Shown: piece after piece, positions 1 through 8,571 of the stretch
Layout: the number at the start of each line of letters is the position of its first letter
Position numbering within the stretch: position 1 is the stretch's first letter
From: Bryobacter sp.
Lineage (GTDB): Bacteria > Acidobacteriota > Terriglobia > Bryobacterales > Bryobacteraceae
Assembly (NCBI GenBank): GCA_022843625.1
Contig: JALHNH010000048.1
Location: 1 to 50,584 of the forward strand
Direction of reading: 5' to 3'
DNA length: 50,584 nt
Program-made: the position numbers and the translations under genes
Notes under the pieces: model-generated
Seen by the model: the letters and a program-made list of their open reading frames with translations, nothing else
Databases searched by the model: none
Told to the model about the DNA's origin: nothing

Positions 1-524
1 GAGTGGGCGGCGGAGAATTCGCCGGGGAGTTTGCCCTTCTTGCCCCACTGGCTGACGAAGTTGCCTTGGGGATCGAAGTGGATGATGCGGGCGTTGCCGG
101 CGTCGGCTACGTAGTAGTGGCCTTTGGAATCCCAGAGGATGTCGTCGGGGGAGCGGAAGTGCTTTTCGTCGTTGCCGGGAACGTTGACTTCGCCGATGGT
201 GCGGAGGAGCTCGCCGTCGGGGGTGAAGACGCGGAGGACGTGGTTGCCGTTGTCGGTGGTCCAGATCTTGCCGTCGGGAGCGACCTTGATGACGTGGGCG
301 ACTTTGAACATGCCGGCGCCCCAGCTCTTGATGTACTTGCCTTTGCTGTCGAACTTGGCGACGGGGACTTCGCCGCGGTGGAGGATGTAGATGTTGCCCT
401 TTTTATCGGTGTCGATTCCGGACATGACGCCGGGCTTGGCAGGGGCGAGATCGAGGAAGCCGGCGCTTTCGAATGTGCTGGCGGCGTATAGGGTTGAAGT
501 GAGGAGAAGTAGGGCTAGTTTCAT
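1..524 (-). CDS. NHL-repeat beta-propeller protein, C-terminus outside window
   Basis: The first 174 residues are visible and the rest lies beyond the left edge. The protein starts with a secretion signal (MKLALLLLTSTLYAAS), so it is exported. It then shows repeated blades of the type 'DKKGNIYILHRG', 'APDGKIWTTDNGNHVLRVF' and 'DSKGHYYVADAGNARIIHF', which are typical of NHL/SMP-30-like six-bladed propellers. Such proteins usually serve as binding scaffolds; no enzyme residues can be assigned. Its ATG overlaps the stop codon of the upstream gene by one base (TAATG), so the two are probably cotranscribed and translationally coupled. Family assignment is good, function unknown. Confidence 0.8.
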   Translation of the reverse strand, partial: MKLALLLLTSTLYAASTFESAGFLDLAPAKPGVMSGIDTDKKGNIYILHRGEVPVAKFDSKGKYIKSWGAGMFKVAHVIKVAPDGKIWTTDNGNHVLRVFTPDGELLRTIGEVNVPGNDEKHFRSPDDILWDSKGHYYVADAGNARIIHFDPQGNFVSQWGKKGKLPGEFSAAH

Positions 525-1456
525 TAGAGTTTTTGGTGGATCACGAGGCGGTCCCATTTGCGGCCGCCGAGGGATACGGGTTGGTATTTTTCTACTGGAA
601 TGTCGAGGGCTTCACCGAAAACTTTGGCGGCGAAGCGGGTGTCGTTGTGTACGAGTTTAGCGCCTGGGTTGAGGCTGCGTGTTAGGCCGGTGAGGGCACA
701 GAGGAGTTCGGCTTCGTTTAGATAGACGAAAAGGTTGGTGGCGACGATGAGGTCGTATTTGGCGGGGAGGATCTGGGTGGTGAGGTCGTGGGGGGTGGCG
801 TGGAGGTGGGCGATGACCTCGGGGCGGATGTCGATGGCGTCGACCTGTGTGTAGAGAGATTTCAGATGGTCGAGCTGGTGGCTTTTGAGGGGGATGTCGT
901 CGGTGAATTTTTCGCGACGGGTGAGGTCGAGGCCGGGGCCGGCGAGGAGAACTCGTTTGGCGGGGAGGTTGAGGGTGGAGAGAGCAGTGAGGCTTTCTGG
1001 TGAGGTGTCGGAGCTTAGGCCTCTTTCCTGGTAGAGGGGCTCGAGAGGGGCTTGGTTGAGCTCTTTGGCTTCGAGGAAGCGGAGGGTGTGAGCGTAGCAG
1101 CGATCGAGGGGCCAGTTGAGGTTGTCGTAGAGATTGCGGATGAGCTTGTGGCGGGGGTCTTTGGGGGTGGCAGCGAGGAAGTCGCTGGAGCGCGTAGAGG
1201 GGCAGGGGAGTTTCTGGTGGGCGGCCTGGGTGGGGTCGATTGCGGGTTCGCTCGAGAAGGACTTCGATTGGAGGAGGTAGTAGGCGATGTGCTCGGCGGA
1301 GCCCTGGGCGATGCGGAGTTGCTGGCGCTTGCGTTGGGCGTCGAACCAGGCACCGTTGATGCCTAGCGGGGTAGCGAGGGATTGCGGGAGGAGGTCGACC
1401 GTGAGATCGCTATTGGCGGCGAGGCAGAGAGAAGCGATGAGGGAGCGACGGGTCAT
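524..1456 (-). CDS. SAM-dependent methyltransferase-like protein
   Basis: About 310 residues. The second half has a class I methyltransferase-like Rossmann pattern: VLLAGPGLDLTRR (glycine-rich loop), then VDAIDIRPEVI (acidic strand 2) and YDLIVATNLFVYLNEAELL (strand 4 region), followed by LTRSLNPGAKLVHND. The N-terminal half matches nothing I recognise. An in-frame ATG 33 bases further upstream (1489) is possible, but MTRRSLIASLCLAA looks like a natural, weakly signal-like N-terminus. Neither start has a clear ribosome binding site. It overlaps the following NHL-repeat gene by one base. The substrate is unknown, and an inactive methyltransferase-like fold cannot be excluded. Confidence 0.6.
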   Translation of the reverse strand: MTRRSLIASLCLAANSDLTVDLLPQSLATPLGINGAWFDAQRKRQQLRIAQGSAEHIAYYLLQSKSFSSEPAIDPTQAAHQKLPCPSTRSSDFLAATPKDPRHKLIRNLYDNLNWPLDRCYAHTLRFLEAKELNQAPLEPLYQERGLSSDTSPESLTALSTLNLPAKRVLLAGPGLDLTRREKFTDDIPLKSHQLDHLKSLYTQVDAIDIRPEVIAHLHATPHDLTTQILPAKYDLIVATNLFVYLNEAELLCALTGLTRSLNPGAKLVHNDTRFAAKVFGEALDIPVEKYQPVSLGGRKWDRLVIHQKL

Positions 1457-1703
1457 TAGCGGGGTGAAATCTGAAACAATTTTTATCATTTGTGAGGGTG
1501 GGAGTCAATGGTGGGAAGGGTGGCGTAAGGTTGTGGGGAATGCGACTGCGGACTGGAGTGGGGTGTTTATGACGGTGGTGGTGACGGGGTTTGTGTGGCT
1601 GACAAAGCGGTTTATCGAGTTGAAGGCTGTGGAGCACCGCAATGCAGTTGCGGGATCATGAGGGGGATATGTGAAGGATTCGCGACATGATGGTTAGATT
1701 GCA

Positions 1704-2276
1704 TTGATTGTTCTAAGCCCAAATCGACTGGATACGGATCTTGAGCTGGCTAAAGCTGTGCTTCAACGGGACCGGAAGGCCTCGGCGGAGTTTGTTTTGC
1801 TGTATTCAGATCCTGTGTATCGCTATGTCCGCTTTCGGCTACAGCCGAGGGTGGAGGCCGTCGATGACCTGGTGCAGGAAGTATTTTTGACTGCCTGGAA
1901 ATCGCTTGGCCGTTATGAGGGTGGAGCGCCGCTGAAACAGTGGATTCTTGGGATTGCTCGACATAAGGTGCAAGATCATTACCGGCAGGTACTGAAGAGT
2001 GTTCCCTTCCCTGAGGATGCAGATCAGGTGGCGGATTCGAGCGACGGGCTTGAGATTCAGATTGGAACGGCGCAGGCACAGGCCCGGATTTCTTCGATAC
2101 TTGCCACGCTGCCTGAGGATTACCGGACGGTTTTGTTGTGGAGGTATTGGGAAAAGAAGAGCGCCGAGGAGATAGGTGCCGAGATTGGGCGGACACCGAA
2201 GGCGGTGGAGCGGTTACTGGCGAGGGCCAGACAGCAGTTTAAAGAAGCATGGCAAGGAAAGGAGGAGGTCAAGTGA
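1704..2276 (+). CDS. RNA polymerase sigma factor, ECF type
   Basis: The protein has 190 residues, a normal ECF sigma length. Region 2 is at about residues 20-90 (ASAEFVLLYSDPVYRYVRF, then DDLVQEVFLTAWKSL and LKQWILGIARHKVQDHYRQ). Region 4 is at about 130-185, with LPEDYRTVLLWRYWEKKSAE and a helix-turn-helix GRTPKAVERLLARAR. It directs core RNA polymerase to a specific promoter set. The start is a TTG at 1704. There is an in-frame stop at 1695 and no ATG or GTG nearby, so the start is not certain. It overlaps the next gene by four bases (GTGA), which suggests that the next gene encodes its regulator. Confidence 0.9.
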   Translation: MIVLSPNRLDTDLELAKAVLQRDRKASAEFVLLYSDPVYRYVRFRLQPRVEAVDDLVQEVFLTAWKSLGRYEGGAPLKQWILGIARHKVQDHYRQVLKSVPFPEDADQVADSSDGLEIQIGTAQAQARISSILATLPEDYRTVLLWRYWEKKSAEEIGAEIGRTPKAVERLLARARQQFKEAWQGKEEVK

Positions 2277-2587
2277 ATTCAGAAAATTGGATGGAGCAAA
2301 TCGCAGAGCTTTGTGACGAAGAAGAGTTGCTGGCTCCTTCCTGCCTTAAGTCGAAGCTGTATTCGCGGTTGATTGAGGCGCAGCAGCTTGAGGGGCCACT
2401 CAAGAGCTTGAAGGAGACAGCGGGCTTGTGTGTGTTTGAAAAGCTGATTGAAATTTTGCCGGCGGAGAAGAACCTACAGAGCTTTCAGTATTGCCAGGTT
2501 TGCCATGCGCGGGTGGCTGGGGAGCGAATTGAGAATGCCCCGATTTACTGGGCAAATTGCCCTTATTGCGAATTCCAGCCGCGCTAG
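2273..2587 (+). CDS. Small zinc-ribbon protein, possible anti-sigma partner
   Basis: About 104 residues. The chosen start is the GTG at 2273, which has an excellent ribosome binding site (GGAGGAGG at 2261-2268) and overlaps the sigma factor stop codon. An ATG at 2249 is in frame but lies inside the sigma gene. The N-terminal two thirds is acidic and helical; the C-terminus has two cysteine pairs (CQVCHARV and NCPYCEF) that look like a zinc ribbon. Coupling to an ECF sigma gene suggests control of that sigma factor, but there is no membrane segment and no classic HxxxCxxC anti-sigma motif. The role is inferred from position. Confidence 0.65.
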   Translation: MNSENWMEQIAELCDEEELLAPSCLKSKLYSRLIEAQQLEGPLKSLKETAGLCVFEKLIEILPAEKNLQSFQYCQVCHARVAGERIENAPIYWANCPYCEFQPR

Positions 2588-3225
2588 AATTCGCGGACGA
2601 ATCCGAAGTTGTTGATGAAGTTCAGGAAGAGGGCTTTGCCTTGCGGGCGGAGCTGTGCGCTGAGGGGATTGGATGAGACCGTTTCCCAGAAGGTGTAGCG
2701 GAAGTGCCATTTGGGGCGGAGCTTGAGGTCGATGCCAACGGCGGTGCGCCAGTAGGGCTTGGTGGCGGAGAAAGAGTCTGGGGGAAGGGTGGGGCGGCCC
2801 TTAGAGATGAGAAGGGTTTGGGCGCGGCTGTTGAGGTGGATGAGGCCGGCGCCGCCGGCGACGTAAGGACGCCAGGTGCTCGAGCGGGGGCGGCCGTAGA
2901 TCATTCCGTCAAAGCCGAAAGAATTTTGGGTGCTGCGGCGTTCCTGTTCAAAGGTATCGATGGCGTTGGTGCCGGTGAAGGTGACGGGGTTGCGATTCCA
3001 GCCGTAGGTAGCCTGAATGCTGAAGTAGTCGTTGAGGTGTCGGCCGGCGAAGAGTTGGAAGGCGGGGCCGTTTGAGGGCTTGTAGAGAGCGATCTCGGTA
3101 CGGGTGGAATCAATGATGGTGCGGCCGTCGCCGGTGACGGTGGCTATGCCTGCTGTGCCGCCAGCAAACCATTGGGCCTGTGCAATTCCTTCGGTGAAAA
3201 ACAAGAGCAAAAGAATGCGGGACAT
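2584..3225 (-). CDS. Outer-membrane beta-barrel protein (OmpA/OmpW-like barrel)
   Basis: About 213 residues from the preferred ATG at 3225, which begins the signal peptide MSRILLLLFFTEGIAQA. The open frame reaches back to 3321, but that part is not signal-like. The mature part consists of alternating amphipathic strands rich in Y, F, G and R, for example HLNDYFSIQATYGWNR, RPYVAGGAGLIHLN and WHFRYTFWETVS. It ends with an aromatic strand NFGFVREF, typical of an outer-membrane barrel. It converges with the zinc-ribbon gene and overlaps it by four bases. Specific function unknown. Confidence 0.7.
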   Translation of the reverse strand: MSRILLLLFFTEGIAQAQWFAGGTAGIATVTGDGRTIIDSTRTEIALYKPSNGPAFQLFAGRHLNDYFSIQATYGWNRNPVTFTGTNAIDTFEQERRSTQNSFGFDGMIYGRPRSSTWRPYVAGGAGLIHLNSRAQTLLISKGRPTLPPDSFSATKPYWRTAVGIDLKLRPKWHFRYTFWETVSSNPLSAQLRPQGKALFLNFINNFGFVREF

Positions 3226-3310
3226 TTCTTTATTTTGAGGGGGATCGATTGAGAAGTCACGACAGAAAAGGAGGAAGCGCTTCCCGATTGAAAAGATTAA
3301 AGGACATGAC

Positions 3311-4081
3311 ATGAGAAACAACTTTGTAAGTACTCTTGCAGTACTCAGTCTGGGTGCGGCTTCATTGATGGCGCAGCAGCAGACTGTTCGTTTGATTCCA
3401 CTTTCCGGTGTAACGATTTTGTCCGAGCCGGGGACGTATATGCTGACCTATGGCTTGACCGTAAGCTCCTCAAATGGAGCAGGAATTCAGATTTCGGGCA
3501 ACAACATTGTGCTCGATTTAAACGGGCAGACGATAACCGGAGCCGGTAATGGTACCGGAGCTGGCGTGCGTGTGATCGGTGCGCGCAATGTTGTAGTGAA
3601 GAACGGGATTGTGGAAGGTGCATTGATGGGTGTTGTGACCATGATGTCCAGCAATGTACGGGTGGAAAACATGATGATCCGGGGGATGGCTGGCGCGCCG
3701 CCCGAGGCGGGAATCATGATGGTGCAGACGTGGAATTCCGTGATTGTAAATAACCAGATTGCCAATACGGCGCTGGGGATCTTTGTTCGCGGTGGAAACT
3801 CGTTCGGGAACCGGATTGAGAACAATACGCTAACGACTTCCAGCTTGAGTGCGCCTCTAGGGATCTGCTACAACCCTTCGGATACAGATCCTGCCGGGCC
3901 CAAGGGCGATTTGATCCGAGGCAACCTGATTCGCGGATACCGTCAGGCAATTGCGTTTTCATCCAGCTCTGACTTCAGCGTGGTTGAGGGGAACACCTTT
4001 ATTTTCAGGACGAGCGCTTCGAGCAATCCGAGCGAGACGAATGTGTTCAAGAACAATACCGACGTGAGGATCGCGAACTAG
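3311..4081 (+). CDS. Secreted right-handed parallel beta-helix protein
   Basis: 256 residues with a signal peptide (MRNNFVSTLAVLSLGAASLMA). The body shows the short repeating pattern of a right-handed beta-helix (NosD/pectate-lyase-like): ISGNNIVLDLNGQTITG, VIGARNVVVKNGIVEG, MMSSNVRVENMMIRGMAG, WNSVIVNNQIANTALGI and GNRIENNTLT. Many such proteins bind or cleave polysaccharides, but no catalytic set is recognisable. The gene stands alone between the divergent barrel gene and the RND operon. An AAAGGA at about 3299-3304 lies close to the ATG. Confidence 0.75.
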   Translation: MRNNFVSTLAVLSLGAASLMAQQQTVRLIPLSGVTILSEPGTYMLTYGLTVSSSNGAGIQISGNNIVLDLNGQTITGAGNGTGAGVRVIGARNVVVKNGIVEGALMGVVTMMSSNVRVENMMIRGMAGAPPEAGIMMVQTWNSVIVNNQIANTALGIFVRGGNSFGNRIENNTLTTSSLSAPLGICYNPSDTDPAGPKGDLIRGNLIRGYRQAIAFSSSSDFSVVEGNTFIFRTSASSNPSETNVFKNNTDVRIAN

Positions 4082-4090
4082 GCATTCGGG

Positions 4091-4153
4091 TGTGGGAGGG
4101 TAACTTTTTCACGGGAATCAAAGTCCTGCTATTTTAGGGCATTCCCTCCCACA
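4091..4153. promoter_or_regulatory. Perfect 10-bp inverted repeat in front of the RND operon
   Basis: TGTGGGAGGG at 4091-4100 is repeated as its exact reverse complement at 4144-4153, just before the ATG of the adaptor gene at 4159. The arm centres are about 53 bp apart. A weak -10-like TATTTT sits at 4130-4135 between the arms. If transcription starts there, the left arm would not be in the RNA, so this may be a pair of DNA sites for a regulator rather than an RNA hairpin. No other ribosome binding site is visible for the adaptor gene. Confidence 0.4.
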
Positions 4154-4158
4154 TCTAC

Positions 4159-5424
4159 ATGCGTAACCGGATTTATCTCTCGACTGGCTTGTTGGCCACA
4201 AGTATTTTGTTTTTGATCTCCTGCAATCAACCGACTGCCGCTGTACCCGGCAAGGGTGGCAAGAAGGGTGGCGGCGACGCGCCGGTGGTTGCGGTTAAGG
4301 CCACAACAAAGGACGTTCCGCTAGATTTGGACGTAATTGGCAATGTGGAAGCGAGTTCCACGGTGAGCATCAAGCCTCAGGTGAGTGGTGAACTGAAGGC
4401 CGCTTTTTTTAAAGAAGGCGACTTTGTAAAAGCCGGGGACAAGCTTTTCGAAATTGACAAGCGGACGCTGACGGCGCAGATCGACCAAGCGAATGCGAAT
4501 CTGGCGCGGAGTGAGGCGCAGTTGCGGATGGCGACGGCCAATCTGGCCAAGGATATGGCGCAGGCGGATTATCTGCGGTCTGTGTCGGCTCGCAACGAGA
4601 TGCTGATGAAGGAAGGGATTGCTTCGAAGGAGCAGGGGGCTCAGTCTGCGGCACAGGCGCTGGCACAGAAGGAATTGACGGATGCGGACCGGGCGGCTAT
4701 TGAGAGCTCGCGGGCCGATATCGCGGCCAATAAAGCCACAATTGAAAATTTGAAGGTGCAGTTGGGCTTCACGACGATTATGGCGCCAATCACGGGCCGG
4801 ACCGGAAGCTTGCTGGTGAAGCCGGGCAATATTGTTTCAGCCAACACGAGTGAGTTGATCATGATCAGCCAGATCCAGCCGGTGAATGTAACTTTTGCAG
4901 TGCCGGAATCGCAGTTTCAGAAGATCGCGAGCCGGTTTGGGAAGGAGCGGATTCCGGTTTTTGCTACGCAGCAGGATTCGACTGAGCCGCCGAGTGTTGG
5001 GAATTTGATTTTTATCGAGAGTGCGGTAGATGCTACGACGGGTACTTTGCGGTTGCGGGCGAGCTTTCCGAATGCGGAACGGAAGATGTGGCCTGGGCAA
5101 TTTGTGCGCGTGCGGATGAGGCTGGGGACGGTGGAGGGTGCCGTGGTGGTGCCGAATCAGGCAGTGCAGACGGGACAGGATGGGTCGTTTGTCTATGTGG
5201 TGAAGGCGGACCGGGGCGTTGAGAACCGGCCGGTAACGCTGGGGGTTCGCAACGGGAATGAGTTGGTGATCGCGAAGGGTCTGGCAGAAGGCGAGACGGT
5301 GGTGACTGAAGGCCAGTTGAGGATTGCACCTGGGGTAAAGGTGAATGTGCGTGCACCGGGTGGTGGCGGGCGCAAGGGTGAAGGCAAGGGTGGCGGCGAA
5401 GGCAGTCCCAAGAAGAAGGAGTAA
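4159..5424 (+). CDS. RND efflux periplasmic adaptor lipoprotein (MdtA/AcrA family)
   Basis: 421 residues. The N-terminus is a lipoprotein signal with a lipobox (LFLISCN), so the protein is anchored by lipid in the inner membrane. It contains the usual membrane-fusion-protein parts: a beta-barrel/lipoyl segment (VEASSTVSIKPQVSGELKA and VKAGDKLFEIDKR), a long alpha-helical hairpin at about 110-205, the second lipoyl half (TIMAPITGRTGSLLVKPG) and the C-terminal membrane-proximal domain (VPNQAVQTGQDGSFVYVV). The tail is rich in Gly and Lys. It links the inner-membrane pump to an outer-membrane channel. The two pump genes follow at once, six bases downstream, in one operon. Confidence 0.93.
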   Translation: MRNRIYLSTGLLATSILFLISCNQPTAAVPGKGGKKGGGDAPVVAVKATTKDVPLDLDVIGNVEASSTVSIKPQVSGELKAAFFKEGDFVKAGDKLFEIDKRTLTAQIDQANANLARSEAQLRMATANLAKDMAQADYLRSVSARNEMLMKEGIASKEQGAQSAAQALAQKELTDADRAAIESSRADIAANKATIENLKVQLGFTTIMAPITGRTGSLLVKPGNIVSANTSELIMISQIQPVNVTFAVPESQFQKIASRFGKERIPVFATQQDSTEPPSVGNLIFIESAVDATTGTLRLRASFPNAERKMWPGQFVRVRMRLGTVEGAVVVPNQAVQTGQDGSFVYVVKADRGVENRPVTLGVRNGNELVIAKGLAEGETVVTEGQLRIAPGVKVNVRAPGGGGRKGEGKGGGEGSPKKKE

Positions 5425-5430
5425 CCGGAA

Positions 5431-8400
5431 ATGAACTTCTCCGCGATTTTTATCAAGCGGCCGGTGGCCACGATTCTGTTGATGCTGGGAATCAGCATGT
5501 TTGGTGTGTTGAGCTATACGGTTTTGCCGGTGAGCGATCTCCCGAATGTGGACTTTCCGACTTTGAGCGTGTCGGCCGGGTTACCTGGTGCGGACCCGAC
5601 GACGATGGCGTCGGCTGTGGCTACGCCGCTCGAGCGGCAGTTTAGCGGTATCGCGGGGATCGATTCGATGACGAGTTCGAACTCGATGGGTTCGACCAAC
5701 GTGACGATGCAGTTTGATGTGTCGCGCGAGATTGATGGTGCGGCTGTGGACGTGCAGACGGCGATCAGTGCAGCTATGCCTCTGCTGCCGCCGGGCATGC
5801 CCTCGTTGCCTTCTTTCCGTAAACAGAATCCCTCGGATAGCCCGATTATGTTTTTGGCGCTCACAACGACATCAATGCCGAAGTGGAAGCTCGATGAATT
5901 TGCGCAGGTGGTTGTGGGGCAGCGGATTTCGTCGGTGAATGGTGTGGCGAGCGTGAACCTGATGGGATCGCAGAAGTATGCGGTGCGCATTCAGGTGGAC
6001 CCGGAGAAACTGGCATCACGCGGCATCGGGATCAATGAAGTAAGCGATGCGATCCGGAACTGGAACGCGAATGTGCCGACGGGAACGATGTGGGGACCTA
6101 CGCAGGCTTATTCCATTCAAACCAATGGGCAGCTTCCGACGGCTGAGGATTACGCAAAGCTGATTGTGACTTACCGGAATAATGCACCGGTGCGGCTGGC
6201 GGATCTGGGAGTGGTTCGCGATGGGAGCGAAGATGAGCGGACGATGGCATGGAACTGGAGCAAGGCGACGAAGAAGTTTGAGCAAGGCGTGAATCTGATG
6301 GTGATGCGCCAGCCGGGCAGCAACATCATCGAAGTAAACGATGCCGTGAAGAAGCTGTTGCCGTCCATTCAGAAGCAGTTGCCGCCGACGGTGGATCTGA
6401 AGATTCGAAGCGACCGGTCAAAGAATATTCGAGAGGCATTTGCCGATATCCAGATGACGTTGCTGTTGTCGCTTGGGCTGGTGATCATGGTGATCTTCCT
6501 GTTTCTGCGCAAGGCGACGGCAACGATTATCCCGACAGTTGCATTGCCAGTGTCGCTGGTGGGGACCTTCGCTGTTATGTACCTGCTGGGTTATTCGATG
6601 AACAACCTATCGATGATGGCGATCATCCTGAGCGTTGGCTTTGTGGTGGACGATGCCATCGTCATGCTTGAGAACATTGTTAGGCACATCGAGAATGGAA
6701 TGACGCCGATGGAGGCGGCCTATCGGGGGTCGAAGGAAATCTGGTTCACGATTGTTTCGATGACGATATCGCTGGCGGCTGTGTTTATCCCGATCCTGTT
6801 TATGGGCGGTGTGCTGGGGCGGTTGTTCCACGAGTTTGCAGTGACCATTACAACTGCGGTGTTGATCTCCGGGTTTGTTTCGATCTCTCTGACACCCATG
6901 CTGGCAAGCCGGCTTTTGAAACCACATTCGACCGAGAAGCCGGGCTTAGTTTCTCGCATCATTGAGGCACCGCTGGTGTTTGCCACGCGGATGTATGAAG
7001 GCAGCCTGCGTTGGGTGGTAAAGCATCACTTTGTGATGGTGATCGTTTTTGTAGCCATGTTTGCCTCGACAATCTGGCTGTTTGAACGTGTGCCCAAAGG
7101 CTTTATCCCGGATGTGGATACCGACCAGATTTATGTGAATACGGAGATGGCGCAGGGTACGAGTTATCTTGCGATGCGCGGCTATCAGGAGCGGATCAAC
7201 CAGATTCTGACTACCGATCCGGACGTTGAGAGTTTTATGTCGAGTGTCGGTGGGGGCATGATGGGTGGTGGCGGTGGTGGTGGAAACACTGGGCGGCTTT
7301 TTGTTGCGCTGAAGCCGCTGAAGGAGCGGAAGTCATCCGCTGCCGAGATTGCGAACCGGTTGCGACCGAAGCTTGGGGCGATCCCTGGCGTGCGGGCGGT
7401 GCCGACGCTGCCTCCTGCGCTTCGCATTGGTGGGCGGGGATCCAGTTCCAGCTACCAGGTAACTTTACAAGCGCCCGACACCATTCAATTGTACCGGGAA
7501 GGTCAGCGATTCGAACGCGAAGTTGCGAAATTGCCTAGCGTACTCGACATCAACAGCGACATCCAGATGCGCAGCCCGAGGGTAAGAATCGACATTGATC
7601 GCGACAAGGCGGCTACCTATAACCTCGATGTACGGATGATTGAGCAGGCCATCTACAACGGTTATGGCAACAACTTTGCAAGCACGATCTATGCGCCGAA
7701 TAATCAGTACCGGGTAATGCTGGAGGTAACTCCTCGCTATCAGGCCTTCTCGGACATGCTGGCGAAGCTGTATTTGAAGTCTGGAGATGGCAGGCTGATT
7801 CCACTGGATGCAGTGACCAAGAGATCGGAAGATGTTGGCCCGCAGACGATCAATCACTCGGGGCAGTTGCCGAGCGTGACTGTGTCTTTTAACTTGAAGC
7901 CCGGGATTGCTCTGGGTGAGGCGGTGGAGGAAATCAAAGAGATGGCACGGGAAAAGCTGCCTTCAAATATCAACCTGAACTTTGCGGGGACGGCGAAGGT
8001 GTTTCAAGATTCGCTGGCAAACATGACAATGCTGCTGATTGTGGCAATTCTGGTTGTGTATATCGTACTGGGGGTGCTGTATGAGAGTTTCATACATCCA
8101 CTGACGATTCTTTCGGGGTTGCCTTCTGCTGCGTTTGGAGCGCTGCTGACACTGACTATCATGAACGTGGAATTGAATCTTTATGCCTTTGTGGGCCTGA
8201 TTCTGTTGATTGGACTGGTGAAGAAAAATGCGATCATGCAGATCGATTTTGCACTGCAGGCACAGCGCAATCATGGGGTTGGGGCGGCGGAGGCGATCTT
8301 TGAAGGTTGCGTGACGCGGTTTCGCCCGATCATGATGACAACGGCTGCGGCATTGCTTGGGGCAGTGCCGATTGCGATTGGTTATGGCGCGGGTGGAGAT

Positions 8401-8571
8401 TCCCGCAAGCCGCTGGGGTTGGTGGTAGTGGGTGGGTTGCTGTTTTCACAGGCGATCACGCTGTATCTGACTCCGGTGGTGTATGTGTATCTCGATAAAT
8501 TACAGGGACTGTGGACGAGCCGGAAGAAGGTTACGATTGCACAGCCCACACTTGGTGAAGCTCATTCATGA
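5431..8571 (+). CDS. RND multidrug efflux pump subunit (MdtB/AcrB family), first copy
   Basis: 1046 residues, full length for the HAE1/MdtBC family. It starts with MNFSAIFIKRPVATILLMLG, the first transmembrane helix. It has two large periplasmic loops and 12 predicted membrane segments. The TM4 motif GFVVDDAIVMLENIVRH carries the paired Asp residues that relay protons, and a second GLVKKNAIMQIDFA motif lies in the second half. A glycine run (MMGGGGGGG) interrupts the porter domain near residue 610. It exports small hydrophobic or amphipathic compounds using the proton gradient. It overlaps the next pump gene by four bases (ATGA at 8568-8571). Confidence 0.95.
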   Translation: MNFSAIFIKRPVATILLMLGISMFGVLSYTVLPVSDLPNVDFPTLSVSAGLPGADPTTMASAVATPLERQFSGIAGIDSMTSSNSMGSTNVTMQFDVSREIDGAAVDVQTAISAAMPLLPPGMPSLPSFRKQNPSDSPIMFLALTTTSMPKWKLDEFAQVVVGQRISSVNGVASVNLMGSQKYAVRIQVDPEKLASRGIGINEVSDAIRNWNANVPTGTMWGPTQAYSIQTNGQLPTAEDYAKLIVTYRNNAPVRLADLGVVRDGSEDERTMAWNWSKATKKFEQGVNLMVMRQPGSNIIEVNDAVKKLLPSIQKQLPPTVDLKIRSDRSKNIREAFADIQMTLLLSLGLVIMVIFLFLRKATATIIPTVALPVSLVGTFAVMYLLGYSMNNLSMMAIILSVGFVVDDAIVMLENIVRHIENGMTPMEAAYRGSKEIWFTIVSMTISLAAVFIPILFMGGVLGRLFHEFAVTITTAVLISGFVSISLTPMLASRLLKPHSTEKPGLVSRIIEAPLVFATRMYEGSLRWVVKHHFVMVIVFVAMFASTIWLFERVPKGFIPDVDTDQIYVNTEMAQGTSYLAMRGYQERINQILTTDPDVESFMSSVGGGMMGGGGGGGNTGRLFVALKPLKERKSSAAEIANRLRPKLGAIPGVRAVPTLPPALRIGGRGSSSSYQVTLQAPDTIQLYREGQRFEREVAKLPSVLDINSDIQMRSPRVRIDIDRDKAATYNLDVRMIEQAIYNGYGNNFASTIYAPNNQYRVMLEVTPRYQAFSDMLAKLYLKSGDGRLIPLDAVTKRSEDVGPQTINHSGQLPSVTVSFNLKPGIALGEAVEEIKEMAREKLPSNINLNFAGTAKVFQDSLANMTMLLIVAILVVYIVLGVLYESFIHPLTILSGLPSAAFGALLTLTIMNVELNLYAFVGLILLIGLVKKNAIMQIDFALQAQRNHGVGAAEAIFEGCVTRFRPIMMTTAAALLGAVPIAIGYGAGGDSRKPLGLVVVGGLLFSQAITLYLTPVVYVYLDKLQGLWTSRKKVTIAQPTLGEAHS

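Noticed and set aside
1287..1661. Plus-strand open frame that ends in a hydrophobic 30-residue segment (MTVVVTGFVWLTKRF)
   Set aside because: Most of it is antisense to the methyltransferase-like gene. A 30-residue protein from 1569 would have a weak GGAGTGGGG site upstream, but no family support; too speculative to list as a gene.
7240..7290. Glycine run in the first RND pump as a possible frameshift or repeat expansion
   Set aside because: The frame continues intact on both sides and the run lies in a variable surface loop of the porter domain.
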